This document shows positions 1 through 8,016 of a stretch of DNA of 64,000 nucleotides, piece by piece. Below the pieces are notes generated by a model, which saw nothing but the letters and a program-made list of their open reading frames with translations, made no database searches and was not told where the DNA came from. This DNA is from CBDDIP01 sp965279405 (GTDB lineage Bacteria > Actinomycetota > Acidimicrobiia > Acidimicrobiales > Ilumatobacteraceae): positions 496,001 through 560,000 of the forward strand of contig OZ257157.1 of the NCBI GenBank assembly GCA_965279405.1, written 5' to 3'. The position numbers and the translations under genes were made by a program. Each line of letters starts with the position of its first letter. Within the stretch, counting starts at the first letter, position 1.

Positions 1-282
1 GCCACGCAGTGCACGCTGGTGATCGAAGCACTCGCCGATTGAGGCAGTTGCACGTCGTGCAGTGTGCACGACATCGTGGATCTGGAGCGGCGGGGCATCC
101 CCGGCGTGTTCGTCGCGTCCGCTGAGTTCGTGCGCGCGGCCGAGACGCAGTCGACCTCGCTCGGCTTCCCGACGGTGGCCCGCGTGTTCACCCCGCATCC
201 CATCCAGGACCGCACGGATGACGAGATGCGGGCCTACGCCGACGCGGCGGTGGACGAGATCGTCGCCAGCATCATCGGTTGA
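1..282 (+). CDS. UGSC-family protein, probable selenoprotein (5' end missing)
   Basis: Reading frame 1 is open from the window edge to TGA at 280-282, apart from one in-frame TGA at 40-42. The residues after that TGA are G-S-C-T-S-C-S-V-H-D, so the TGA sits exactly at the U of the UGSC motif that defines this family, in which the first residue is selenocysteine or cysteine. The 13 residues before it (ending VIEALAD) and the 79 after it read as one continuous protein with the family-like LERRGIP and TPHP segments. An 8-bp hairpin starts 12 nt after the TGA, in the place of a bacterial SECIS. The biochemical role is unknown; a redox function is expected from the U/C-x-x-C arrangement. Alternatives are a nonsense mutation or a sequencing error in a Cys codon. 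No selA, selB, selC or selD is in the window. Confidence 0.75.
54..72 (+). promoter_or_regulatory. SECIS-like hairpin after in-frame TGA
   Basis: Positions 54-61 (gtcgtgca) pair perfectly with 65-72 (tgcacgac) around a three-base loop, gtg, at 62-64. The loop starts 20 nt after the TGA at 40-42 and begins with G. Bacterial SECIS elements lie inside the coding region, with a G/U-bearing apical loop roughly 16-37 nt after the UGA, so position and shape fit. SelB recognition is inferred, not shown. Confidence 0.6.
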
Positions 283-383
283 CCAGCATCGGTGGTTGAC
301 CGGGCCCGGCGACGGGCGGCAGACTGTCTGAGTTCTCGGCAGGACGGGCACTGGAACGAATCGCGAGCGATCTCAGGAGCCTG

Positions 384-2222
384 ATGCGAAACCGAACCCC
401 CCGACTGATCCTGGCTACTGCCATGCTGGTAGGCGGCTTGGTCGCCGCCCCATCCCTCCCGGCGGCGACGACCGCTGCGGCGCCCCCAGGCGCGGCACGA
501 GTCAGCCTGATCGGCGATTCGACGATGGCGGCCATGCGTTGGTACGGCTACGACAACGACGACGCCGACACGATCGCCAACAACGACATCCGCGAGATCA
601 TCGGCAACGAGTACGACCTCGTCTACTCGGCCGAGAGCTGCCGGCGGCTCGTGTCGGTGAGCTGCCGCGGTCGCGAGGGCTACGCCCCGACGAGCACCTT
701 GCCGGCGATGAAGGGGTTCCTGAAGGGTCAGCTCGGCCAGGTGCTGGTGATCATGGCCGGCTACGACGACGGGTCGATCGCCTCGGGCATCGATCAGATC
801 ATGGCGGAGGCCGAAGCACAGGGCGTCAGCAAGGTGCTGTGGCTGACCTACCGCACCACCACGCACTACACGCTCCCGGGAGGTGCGTCGGCCGCGAACC
901 TGTACCAGCAGCACAACGCTGCGCTGCGCGCCGCGCTCGTCGAGCACCCGATGCTGCAGCTGCTCGATTGGAACACCTACACGGCGAACAAGCCGAGCTG
1001 GTTCGCCTCGGACGGCATCCACATGACCGGCCCCGGCGCGGTCGGGTTGGCCCACTACATCCTCGACGCGGTGAAGGCGCTGCCACCCATCGCCCGCTGC
1101 ATCGGAGCCAACGCAACGCTGGGCTCCCCCACGACGCTCGGAGCGCCCACTCCGTTCGAGACCGGCGACAGCGGCTTCGTCGGCATCACCCCGGCGCGCG
1201 TGTTCGACAGCCGCAACGGCCCGAAGCTCGGCACCAAGCGCAGCGTCGTCGTGCCCGTTGGTTCGGCCATCCCCGGTGACGCGACGTCGGTCGTGGCGAC
1301 GATCACCGCCGCCGACCCGTGCACCGCCGGGTACCTCGCCGCCTACGACTGCGGGACGCTCGGTGAGACGTCGACGCTGAACTTCGAGGCCGGTCGGGAC
1401 ACGGCCGCCGTCGCGATCAGCGTCGTCAACGGCGGCAACATCTGCGTCTACTCCAGCGCCCCGGTCGATGTCATCGTCGACGTCGTCGGCTACTTCCGTC
1501 CTGGCGGCGACCTGTTCCACGCGGTCGGCCCGACTCGCTGGGTCGACACCCGAGGCATCAGTGCCGCCGTCCAATCCGGGATCACCGGCGCTCGCGCTCC
1601 CGGCAGCCAGGTCGAGGTCCAGATCGCCGGCCTCGGAGGTGTGCCTTCCAACGCCGAGGCCGTGTGGTTGAACGTCGCCGCGACCGAGGCGCAGACGGCA
1701 ACGACGCTCACGGTGTACCCCGGGCCGTGCGGTACCGCTCCGCTGTCGTCGATCGTCAATGCCATCGCCGGTCGCACCGTCGCGGCCGCCACGCTCGTGC
1801 AGCTCGGCAGCAACGGATCGGTCTGCGTGAAGAACTTCTCCGGGAGCTCGCAGCTCATCGTCGACGTGGCCGGTTGGTTCGGGCCCGGCGCAGGCGGCCT
1901 CGCCTACCACGGCACCACTCCGTCGCGCCTGTTCGACACGCGGCCGACGCCCCTCGCTGCCAACGCCACGCGCACGGTCGTGCTGCCCGGCGTGTCGGTG
2001 ATCAACGTCGGCTCGATCGAAGCGACCAACTGGGGGTTCGTGGCGATGAAGCCGTGCGGCCTCGCCGACACCAGCTCGCTGCTGAACATGGCGCTCGACG
2101 AGACCCTTGCCAACGTCGGCGTGGTCGCTTCCGGCACCGGCAACGGCGTGTGCATCAGCACCTCGTCGGCCAGCAACGTCTACGCCGACCGCGTCGGCAC
2201 CTTCGTCACCCCGGGCCCCTGA
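384..2222 (+). CDS. Secreted SGNH/GDSL-like hydrolase with three C-terminal P-x-R-x-x-D-[ST]-R repeats
   Basis: The 612-residue protein has a signal peptide (basic RNRTPR, hydrophobic core to about residue 30, Ala-rich cleavage region). An SGNH esterase/lipase-like domain follows, with the nucleophile block LIGDST (G44-D45-S46) and the catalytic Asp/His block DGIHMTG (D210, H213). From about residue 266 there are three repeats of roughly 120-135 residues, starting PARVFDSR, PTRWVDTR and PSRLFDTR; the first two end in VDVVGYF and VDVAGWF. Such repeats are frequent in secreted actinobacterial proteins and may bind the wall or a polysaccharide; that role is inferred. The ATG is preceded by aggag at 375-379. 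The substrate is unknown. It faces mutY across a hairpin. Confidence 0.75.
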   Translation: MRNRTPRLILATAMLVGGLVAAPSLPAATTAAAPPGAARVSLIGDSTMAAMRWYGYDNDDADTIANNDIREIIGNEYDLVYSAESCRRLVSVSCRGREGYAPTSTLPAMKGFLKGQLGQVLVIMAGYDDGSIASGIDQIMAEAEAQGVSKVLWLTYRTTTHYTLPGGASAANLYQQHNAALRAALVEHPMLQLLDWNTYTANKPSWFASDGIHMTGPGAVGLAHYILDAVKALPPIARCIGANATLGSPTTLGAPTPFETGDSGFVGITPARVFDSRNGPKLGTKRSVVVPVGSAIPGDATSVVATITAADPCTAGYLAAYDCGTLGETSTLNFEAGRDTAAVAISVVNGGNICVYSSAPVDVIVDVVGYFRPGGDLFHAVGPTRWVDTRGISAAVQSGITGARAPGSQVEVQIAGLGGVPSNAEAVWLNVAATEAQTATTLTVYPGPCGTAPLSSIVNAIAGRTVAAATLVQLGSNGSVCVKNFSGSSQLIVDVAGWFGPGAGGLAYHGTTPSRLFDTRPTPLAANATRTVVLPGVSVINVGSIEATNWGFVAMKPCGLADTSSLLNMALDETLANVGVVASGTGNGVCISTSSASNVYADRVGTFVTPGP

Positions 2223-2256
2223 CTCGACGACCCGCTCGCACGTCCGGTGAGGTGAG

Positions 2257-2290
2257 AGGTGAGCGGCCATGCGCCGCACATCGCTCACCT
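2257..2290. terminator. Hairpin between convergent genes
   Basis: Arms aggtgagcg (2257-2265) and cgctcacct (2282-2290) pair over 9 bp with a 16-nt loop. It lies between the stop of the SGNH gene at 2222 and the stop of mutY at 2324, so it could end transcription from both sides. There is no T tract. Confidence 0.45.
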
Positions 2291-2323
2291 CGCCGGCCTG
2301 GCTCGGCGACCCGGTGAGGCCGA

Positions 2324-3202
2324 TCAGGCGGGCAGGTGCACGGCTGTGCCGGTGACGACGACCAAGCCATCGGCGACCAAGCCGTCGAGCAACGCCGCGG
2401 CACGATCGGGTGAGCGCTGCATCACCCCACCGATGGCGGCCAGATCGAGCGGCTGCTCACCGAGCGCCTTGATCAGACGGCCCCGCGCCTGACGGTCGCT
2501 GCCGTCGAATCGCGACTGGGCAACGCTGACGCCGGCCGAACCGATGGCTGGGTCGTCACCCTCGCCGTGCCATGCGCAGATCGGCCGCAGCGGACAGGCC
2601 GCGCACTGCGGTACGCCAGGGCGGCACAGCGTTGCGCCGAGGTCCATGAGGCACTGGTTCCACGCCCATCCATCGCCGTGCGGCACGAGTGCGTCCGCTG
2701 CCGCCTGCACCTGCTTCGGTGTCAACCGATGGCCGGCGACGCGAGCGAGCACGCGGGCGATGTTCGTGTCCACCACGGCCACGTCGCGCTCGAAGGCGAA
2801 GGCCAGCACCGCTCGCGCCGTGTACGGGCCGACGCCGGGCAGCGCCAGCAGCGCGTCGAGCGAGTCGGGGAAGCGGCCGCCGTGCACGTCGTCCACGTGT
2901 CGCGCGGCGAGCTGCAGGTTGCGTGCCCGGCGCGGGTAGCCGAGGCCCTGCCACAGGCGCAGCACATCGGCCAGCGGCGCCGCCGCACACGCTGCCGTCG
3001 TCGGGTAGGCGTCGAGGAACGCGTGGTACTTGGGGATGACGCGCGCGACCTGCGTCTGCTGCAGCATCACCTCGCTGACGAGGACGTGCCACGGATCTCG
3101 CGTGTGCCGCCAGGGCAGGTCGCGCAGGCGCGGCAGGCCCCAGGCGAGCAGGACCGTCGAGGCCTCGACGTTCGCGATGGGCTCAGTCCCAGGCAGCGGC
3201 AC
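2324..3202 (-). CDS. mutY: A/G-specific adenine DNA glycosylase MutY (short form)
   Basis: Base-excision repair enzyme that removes adenine mispaired with 8-oxoguanine. The HhH-GPD fold is complete: catalytic Glu in SEVMLQQTQ (E44), the HhH loop LPGVGPYTA (121-129), the conserved Asp in VVDTN (D145) and a [4Fe-4S] ligand set C193-x6-C200-x2-C203-x5-C209. At 292 residues it lacks the full C-terminal NUDIX-like 8-oxoG recognition domain of E. coli MutY (about 350 aa); only some 80 residues follow the cluster. The chosen start overlaps the end of the maoC-like gene by 20 bp, suggesting co-transcription; a slightly later start is possible. Confidence 0.9.
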   Translation of the reverse strand: MPLPGTEPIANVEASTVLLAWGLPRLRDLPWRHTRDPWHVLVSEVMLQQTQVARVIPKYHAFLDAYPTTAACAAAPLADVLRLWQGLGYPRRARNLQLAARHVDDVHGGRFPDSLDALLALPGVGPYTARAVLAFAFERDVAVVDTNIARVLARVAGHRLTPKQVQAAADALVPHGDGWAWNQCLMDLGATLCRPGVPQCAACPLRPICAWHGEGDDPAIGSAGVSVAQSRFDGSDRQARGRLIKALGEQPLDLAAIGGVMQRSPDRAAALLDGLVADGLVVVTGTAVHLPA

Positions 3203-3695
3203 CGTCGTACGGACGCGGCCGGCCCGGGGCGAACTCGCGCTTCCACACCATCACCCGGCGGCGGAAGTAGCAGACCTCCTTGCCGTCCTGGTTGAAGCCC
3301 TTGCTCTCCACGGTGACGATGCCGCGGTCGTTCTTGCTCTTGCTCTCCTGCACGTCGAGCACCCGCGTCTCGGCGTGGATGGTGTCGCCGTGGAACGTGG
3401 GGAACTTGTGCTGCAGCGTCTCCACCTCGAGGTTGGCAATGGCCGCGCCGCTGACGTCAGGCACGCTCATGCCGAGCACCAACGAGTAGACGAGGTTGCC
3501 GACGACCACGTTGCGACCCTGCACGCTCTGGGCGGCGAACCAGTCGTTGGTATGCAACGGGTGGTGGTTCATCGTGATCATGCAGAACAGGTGGTCGTCG
3601 TACTCGGTGATGGTCTTGCCGGGCCAGTGGCGGTACACATCGCCGACGACGAAGTCTTCCAGGCAACGCCCGAACGGACGCTCGTGAACGGTCAT
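3183..3695 (-). CDS. MaoC-family dehydratase, probable mesaconyl-CoA hydratase
   Basis: A 170-residue single hotdog-fold enoyl-CoA hydratase-like protein. The hydratase motif is visible as EYDDHLFCMITMNHHPLH (D33/D34, H44/H45). The pattern HWPGKTITEYDD together with VVVGNLVYSLVLGMSVPDVSG strongly resembles the short MaoC proteins I recall from actinobacterial ethylmalonyl-CoA clusters, where they are assigned mesaconyl-CoA hydratase; I cannot verify this by search. An Mcd-like dehydrogenase and a beta-methylmalyl-CoA lyase homologue in the same window favour that role. The start follows TACCGT plus six bases, a leaderless arrangement. mutY overlaps its 3' end. Other CoA-ester hydrations remain possible. 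Confidence 0.75.
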   Translation of the reverse strand: MTVHERPFGRCLEDFVVGDVYRHWPGKTITEYDDHLFCMITMNHHPLHTNDWFAAQSVQGRNVVVGNLVYSLVLGMSVPDVSGAAIANLEVETLQHKFPTFHGDTIHAETRVLDVQESKSKNDRGIVTVESKGFNQDGKEVCYFRRRVMVWKREFAPGRPRPYDGAAAWD

Positions 3696-3701
3696 GCCGA
3701 C

Positions 3702-3707
3702 ACGGTA
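3702..3707 (-). promoter_or_regulatory. -10 box TACCGT of leaderless maoC-like gene
   Basis: TACCGT on the minus strand ends six bases before the ATG at 3695. With no Shine-Dalgarno sequence, the expected transcription start coincides with the ATG. The same TANNNT-N6-start layout recurs across the window. Confidence 0.5.
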
Positions 3708-4964
3708 CTAGCGGGGCTGTTCGCGGCGAAGTGGATCGAACGGTGCCTGATCGTCGCGCTGTGGTCGGGGTGGCGGGGTGTCCGGGCGATCGCGACGTCC
3801 GAAGCGAGCGGCGAAGTCGAGCGCGCTCTCCCGGTTGGTGTCGGTCTCCTTGGCCAGCTCGCGCAGACGTTTCAACCCCTCGCGGCGCTTGATGCTCCAC
3901 GGCCCGACGCGCAGGCTGGCGTAGAGCACCCCGCCGAACAGCGTCGGGAACCAGTACTGCGCGATGCGGTAGCTGGCAACGCTGAGCGTGGCTGCGCTCT
4001 TGGGGATGCCGAAGCCGACGAGCTGCAGCGAGTACGCGCCCTCCACGAGACCGAGTCCACCCGGGAGGATCGGGACGACCTGGAGGATGTTGACGATGCC
4101 GAACGCGATCAGCAGCGCGTCGGGGTCGAGCGTCTGACCGAAGGCGCGCAGGAACACCCAGAGCGACGCGGCGTCGAGCAACCAGTTGGCTGCCGCCCAT
4201 CCGGCGACGCGAGCGAGCAGCTGCTTGTCGGCCGCCAGGTCTTCGAGCCGGTCGGCCACCTGACGCACGGCGGCGCCGGCACGGTCCTGGTTCATCCGCA
4301 GCTTGCGGGCGATCCAGCGCAGTGCTCGTTCGGCGCGGCCCTGCCCCTCCATCAAGCCGAACACCAACGCGGCGGCGACGAGCATGATGATGATCCCGGC
4401 GACGGCGGCGATGCCGTAGCCCTTGTTCACGCCGCGCACCGGGATCGAGATGATCAGCCCGAACCACAGCAGCAGGTTGAGCACGACGGCCGAACCGAGC
4501 CCGGCGGTGGCGAGCGCGAACCCGGCGCTCGGGCCGGGCACACCGGACAACGTCATCAGCCGGTAGCCGAGCGCCGGGCCGGCCGCGCTCCCACCCGGGA
4601 CGATGTTGGACAGCGCCTTCGTGCTCATCTGGATGCGGAACAGTCGCCAGCGAGAGATCTCCTTGCCGGCCACGCCGAGCGCCGCTTTGGTCAGCAGCGA
4701 GTACGAGTACAGCGCCGACATCTGCAGCCCGAGGCCGCCGACGAGCAGTGCCGGGTTCACGTCGCGCAGCTTCTCCAACGCGGTCTTGAAGTTGGGGAGC
4801 AGCGGCAGGATGAGGAAGTTGACGATGAGGACGAAGGCGACGACCTTCAGCGTCAGGCGGATCGGGCGGATGCGGCGCGGGCGCGGCGGCCCACCCGTGT
4901 CGTCCAGCGAGACACGGGGCAGCTCACCGGTGAGGGGGCCCTCGCTCTCGATCGCCACCCCCAC
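3708..4964 (-). CDS. Flippase-like integral membrane protein (lysylphosphatidylglycerol synthase TM-region/UPF0104 type)
   Basis: A 418-residue polytopic protein. After about 30 cytoplasmic residues come several hydrophobic segments (for example VVAFVLIVNFLILPLL, AVVLNLLLWFGLII, VAGIIIMLVAAALVFGLM). Typical family features include the N-terminal VNPALLVGGLG region, NIVPGGSAAGPALGYRLM and the late ILPGGLGLVEGAYSLQL segment. In MprF this domain flips aminoacylated lipids; stand-alone members are thought to move glycolipids or other lipids, so the substrate here is unknown. The tail after about residue 380 is Arg/Pro-rich and probably cytoplasmic. It lies 11 bp from the serine hydrolase upstream, so the two are probably one operon. 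Confidence 0.8.
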   Translation of the reverse strand: MGVAIESEGPLTGELPRVSLDDTGGPPRPRRIRPIRLTLKVVAFVLIVNFLILPLLPNFKTALEKLRDVNPALLVGGLGLQMSALYSYSLLTKAALGVAGKEISRWRLFRIQMSTKALSNIVPGGSAAGPALGYRLMTLSGVPGPSAGFALATAGLGSAVVLNLLLWFGLIISIPVRGVNKGYGIAAVAGIIIMLVAAALVFGLMEGQGRAERALRWIARKLRMNQDRAGAAVRQVADRLEDLAADKQLLARVAGWAAANWLLDAASLWVFLRAFGQTLDPDALLIAFGIVNILQVVPILPGGLGLVEGAYSLQLVGFGIPKSAATLSVASYRIAQYWFPTLFGGVLYASLRVGPWSIKRREGLKRLRELAKETDTNRESALDFAARFGRRDRPDTPPPRPQRDDQAPFDPLRREQPR

Positions 4965-4975
4965 ATTGCTAGCCG

Positions 4976-5950
4976 CTACTGCAACGGGAAGGCGCGCACC
5001 GCGCGCCGCAGCGCCTCGTTCAACGGTGCCCGTTGGTCCACCGGCGACTTACCGAGGTGGACGAGCGTCAGGGCCCGGTGGGGCATGACGATGATGTACT
5101 GACCTTCATAGCCGTGCGCGGCGAGACCACCGGGTTCGTCACGCCACAGCCACCACTGGCGGCCGTAGTCGAAGTCGCCGTCCGGGTCGGTGGCGACGAA
5201 GGTCCTTGCGTGGTCGGTCCAGCCGGGCGGGGTGATGCTCACGCCGTCGGCGCTCATGCCGTCGTCGCGGTAGAGCTCGCCGAACTTGGCGAAGTCGCGC
5301 GCCGTCGCGTGCACGTACGACGAGCCGACGAAGGTGCCGGCAGCGTCGAAGGTCGGGCGCGCGCTGTGCATCCCGAGCGGACCGAACAGCCGATCGGCGA
5401 GGAACGCCGGCATGTCTCCCACCGCATCGCCGACGATGCGGCTGATGATGTTGGTCGTGCCGCTGGAGTAGTTCCACACGGTGCCCGGCGGGTGCACGAG
5501 CGGAAGGTCGGCGGCGTACGTCGCCATGTCCTCCTTGCCGCTGCCGTAGAGCATCTCGATGCAGTGGCTGACCGAGTCGTCGACGTAGTCCTCGACGAAC
5601 AGCAGGCCGGGCCGCATGTCGACGAGGTCCTGCAGCGTGATCGCTTCCTTCTCGGTGCCGACCCATGACGGGACGGGTGCCGGCGCGTCGAGCTGCAGCA
5701 GCCCATCGCCCACGGCGATGCCGAGCGCGGCGTGGGTGATGCTCTTGGCGGTGCTCCACGAGATCAGCCCCGTGTCGGCATCGACCGGGCCGCCCGGGCC
5801 GAAGACGGTGTCGGGCTGCACGCCGTAGCGCTCGAAGACCACCTCGCCGTGGTGCACCGCGATCATCGCCAGGCTCGTGCCGTGCGCTGCACCCGGCGCG
5901 AACAGCTCGTCACTGATCCGATCGATCTCGTCGTGCTCCCAGCCGGTCAC
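4976..5950 (-). CDS. Serine hydrolase of the beta-lactamase class C/esterase family
   Basis: I set the GTG start at 5950 (VTGWEHDEID), giving 324 residues, because TACGGT lies exactly six bases upstream; a longer ORF reaching 6070 would overlap the divergent gene. The nucleophile motif S-x-x-K is present as ISWSTAKSITHAALG, the Y-x-N motif as WNYSSGTTNI, and the C-terminal region ends in a family-like HGYEGQYIIVMP segment. There is no signal peptide, so an esterase or peptidase acting in the cytoplasm is more likely than an antibiotic-hydrolysing beta-lactamase. The substrate is unknown. It shares a divergent promoter with the nucleotidyltransferase gene. Confidence 0.85.
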   Translation of the reverse strand: MTGWEHDEIDRISDELFAPGAAHGTSLAMIAVHHGEVVFERYGVQPDTVFGPGGPVDADTGLISWSTAKSITHAALGIAVGDGLLQLDAPAPVPSWVGTEKEAITLQDLVDMRPGLLFVEDYVDDSVSHCIEMLYGSGKEDMATYAADLPLVHPPGTVWNYSSGTTNIISRIVGDAVGDMPAFLADRLFGPLGMHSARPTFDAAGTFVGSSYVHATARDFAKFGELYRDDGMSADGVSITPPGWTDHARTFVATDPDGDFDYGRQWWLWRDEPGGLAAHGYEGQYIIVMPHRALTLVHLGKSPVDQRAPLNEALRRAVRAFPLQ

Positions 5951-5956
5951 GGCGGC

Positions 5957-5966
5957 ACCGTATCGT
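5957..5966. promoter_or_regulatory. Overlapping divergent -10 boxes (serine hydrolase / nucleotidyltransferase)
   Basis: On the minus strand TACGGT (5962-5957) is six bases from the GTG at 5950. On the plus strand TATCGT (5961-5966) is seven bases from the ATG at 5974. The hexamers overlap by two bases, so the two promoters probably exclude each other. Confidence 0.5.
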
Positions 5967-5973
5967 GCCGCCG

Positions 5974-6756
5974 ATGGACGTTGCGCACGCACTGGGCCGG
6001 TACCTGGAGGTGGCCGATGCCGTCGCGCCGGGGTTGATCGAAGGGCTCTACGTCGTCGGTTCGTTCGCACTCGACGACTGGCACGAGGACCGCAGTGACA
6101 TCGACATCGTCGCCATCACCGCCGAGCCGGCGACCGAGGAGGACGGCTCGCAGATCCGTCTGCTGCACGCGATCCTCGCCGAGCAGCAGCCCCGTCCGTT
6201 CGTCGACGGGCCCTACCTGGCGTGGGGCGATCTGGTCGTGCCCCCGTCGACCGGGCTCTACCGTCCCTGGTCGCTCGACGGCGTCGCCCATCATGACGGC
6301 GAGTGCTTCGAGATCAACCCGGTCACCTGGTACACGCTCGCCACCTACGGCGTCACGGTGCGCGGTCCGTTGCGTGAACGGCTGGGCGCGGTGCTGGACA
6401 CCGAGGAGCGGATCCGCTTCGTCGCCGACAACCTGCACAGCTACTGGGCCAACGTGGCTGCGGGGATCACCGCCGTGCTGACGGCCGAACCGGACCGCGA
6501 GATCACGCCGTCGATGCTCGAGTGGTGCGCGCTCGGTGCGCTGCGACTCCACTACACCGCGTTCACCGGCGACGTGACGTCCAAGCGCGGCGCCGGCGAG
6601 CACGGCCTGTCGGTCGCCCCGGCACGGTTCCATGACGCGATCCGCGCCGGCCTCGCCATCCGCGCCGGCGAAGCCGCCGAGGCGTCCGGCGCACTCATGC
6701 TCGCCGCCGCCGCACTGATCGAGTGGTGCATCACCGAAGTCGACGCCGGCCGATGA
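5974..6756 (+). CDS. Nucleotidyltransferase-domain protein (AadA/DUF4111-like)
   Basis: A 260-residue protein with a Pol-beta-type nucleotidyltransferase core near the N-terminus: VVGSFALDDWHEDRSDIDIV contains the GS...D-x-D metal-binding signature. The helical C-terminal part (LGALRLHYTAFTGDVTSKRGAGEH) resembles streptomycin/spectinomycin adenylyltransferases of the AadA group. Resistance function is not proven; the substrate may be an aminoglycoside or something else. The ATG at 5974 is preferred; a GTG three codons earlier is in frame. The stop overlaps the start of the lipoprotein gene (ATGA), implying translational coupling. Confidence 0.7.
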   Translation: MDVAHALGRYLEVADAVAPGLIEGLYVVGSFALDDWHEDRSDIDIVAITAEPATEEDGSQIRLLHAILAEQQPRPFVDGPYLAWGDLVVPPSTGLYRPWSLDGVAHHDGECFEINPVTWYTLATYGVTVRGPLRERLGAVLDTEERIRFVADNLHSYWANVAAGITAVLTAEPDREITPSMLEWCALGALRLHYTAFTGDVTSKRGAGEHGLSVAPARFHDAIRAGLAIRAGEAAEASGALMLAAAALIEWCITEVDAGR

Positions 6757-7235
6757 CTCCGTCGAGCGCTTCACGCTTCCAGGCGGGATCCTTCTCGGAA
6801 ACCGAGAACGTGGCCGCCCGAAATCGCTGCGGTCAGCCAACACGACGGCGCCGAGAGCGCGCGGTTCTGGAGTTGGTGTGCGCAGTGGTGCTGGCGACAG
6901 GATGCGCCAGCGCTGCGAGCGAGTCCGCTTCCACGACGCTGCCGACGATCTCTCGAGCCGACTGGGTGAGCCGGGCGAACGCGCTGTGCCGGCCCATGTT
7001 CGAGGCCGACCCACCGACCGAGGCCGACACGCTTCGGATGGGCCACGAGCTCGTTGCAGCGTTGAGCGCCCTCGGCAAGGCCGACGACAAGGCGACCGCC
7101 GCCGTCGAGAACTTCGGGGCAGCGATGGACTCACCCTCGACTCGAGCCGATTCCGGGGCGATGGAGCGCATCGGCGCTCAGTTCGACGAAGTCGGCGCCA
7201 CCGACTGTGGCGTGCTGTTCAAGAGCGGGCTGTGA
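6753..7235 (+). CDS. Small putative lipoprotein of unknown function
   Basis: The ATG at 6753 overlaps the preceding stop as ATGA. The 160-residue product carries, unusually far in, a basic run RRRRER followed by the hydrophobic segment LELVCAVVLATGC, a good lipobox (ATG-C). The true start may therefore be a later GTG/TTG near 6867-6885. After the lipid-bearing Cys come Ser/Thr-rich linker residues and an Ala-rich helical domain with a C-x...-C pair (NALCRPMF and TDCGVLF). No family was recognised. It probably sits on the outer face of the membrane. Confidence 0.55.
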   Translation: MTPSSASRFQAGSFSETENVAARNRCGQPTRRRRERAVLELVCAVVLATGCASAASESASTTLPTISRADWVSRANALCRPMFEADPPTEADTLRMGHELVAALSALGKADDKATAAVENFGAAMDSPSTRADSGAMERIGAQFDEVGATDCGVLFKSGL

Positions 7236-7313
7236 GAGCTTTGGGCACCGATCGTCTCGGAAGCCGCAACGAACCGTGTCCAGAGTCGGCCACGTCAGCG
7301 GCCGAGAAGCGGG

Positions 7314-7937
7314 TCAGCGGGTGGGCGGGATGATGGGGATGGGGCCGGTGTCGCGGTCGACCCACTTGTGGCCGACGTCGGGGACGGGGCCGGTGGCCAG
7401 GGCGACCACTTCGTCGACGGTGTGGGCACGCTGCGCCAGCAGGCGGTGCGACGAGCGCACGAAGCCGGCCTGCACGGCACGCTCCATCCAGTCGAACATC
7501 GGGCCCCAGAAGCCGTCGACGTCGAACAGCACCACGGGCTTGGCGATCAGGCCGAGCTGGTTCCAGGTGACCGCCTCGGCGAACTCGTCGACGGTGCCGA
7601 ACCCGCCGGGGAGCACGACGAAGCCGTCGGCGAGCTCGTTCATCCGCGCCTTGCGCTCGTGCATCGTCGGCACCACTTCGAGGCGGGTGAGGTTCTGGTG
7701 GGCGACTTCGGCGCGCACGAGGTGCTCGGTGATCACGCCGATCACCTCGCCACCGGCGTTCAACGTGGCGTCGGCGAGGATGCCCATCAACCCGACGTGC
7801 CCACCGCCGTAGACCAAGCCGATGTTGCGATGTGCCATGGCGGAACCGAGCTGCTCGGCGGCTTGGGTGAAGGCCGTCGAGGTGCCCGTGTTGGAGCCGC
7901 AGTACACGCAGAGGCGCATGGAGGGTTCGGCGGGCAT
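7314..7937 (-). CDS. LOG-family Rossmann-fold protein (TIGR00730 type)
   Basis: A 207-residue protein with all hallmarks of the LOG family: N-terminal LCVYCGSNTG, the nucleotide-binding GLVYGGGHVGLMG and the signature LPGGFGTVDE. Characterised members are cytokinin riboside 5'-monophosphate phosphoribohydrolases that cleave AMP-type nucleotides; in bacteria outside plant association the physiological substrate is often unclear. The start at 7937 is supported by TAGGCT six bases upstream; the alternative ATG at 7919 is closer to most family members. It is convergent with the lipoprotein gene and divergent from the acyl-CoA dehydrogenase. Confidence 0.88.
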   Translation of the reverse strand: MPAEPSMRLCVYCGSNTGTSTAFTQAAEQLGSAMAHRNIGLVYGGGHVGLMGILADATLNAGGEVIGVITEHLVRAEVAHQNLTRLEVVPTMHERKARMNELADGFVVLPGGFGTVDEFAEAVTWNQLGLIAKPVVLFDVDGFWGPMFDWMERAVQAGFVRSSHRLLAQRAHTVDEVVALATGPVPDVGHKWVDRDTGPIPIIPPTR

Positions 7938-7943
7938 CGTCTG

Positions 7944-7949
7944 AGCCTA
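7944..7949 (-). promoter_or_regulatory. -10 box TAGGCT of leaderless LOG gene
   Basis: TAGGCT on the minus strand, then six bases, then the ATG at 7937. This supports the longer of two possible starts. Confidence 0.45.
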
Positions 7950-8004
7950 CGCAGATCGTTCGACGACCTGCGCGAGCGGTTTCTCACGCCGACCGCACCA
8001 GCCG

Positions 8005-8010
8005 TATCCT
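8005..8010 (+). promoter_or_regulatory. -10 box TATCCT of leaderless acyl-CoA dehydrogenase gene
   Basis: TATCCT is followed by six bases and the ATG at 8017; no Shine-Dalgarno is visible. Confidence 0.5.
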
Positions 8011-8016
8011 CGCTGC

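Noticed and set aside
40..42. TGA read as a true stop and the gene as a pseudogene
   Set aside because: The codon falls precisely at the Sec site of the family and has a hairpin at SECIS distance; decay would have to hit this one codon by chance. Not fully excluded.
62..331. Plus-strand ORF starting at 62
   Set aside because: Composition is Arg/Ser/Pro-rich and unlike any family, while the overlapping frame 1 encodes a recognisable UGSC protein.
234..2288. 684-residue minus-strand open frame
   Set aside because: Shadow of the SGNH gene; low-complexity Arg/Val/Asp composition and no motif.
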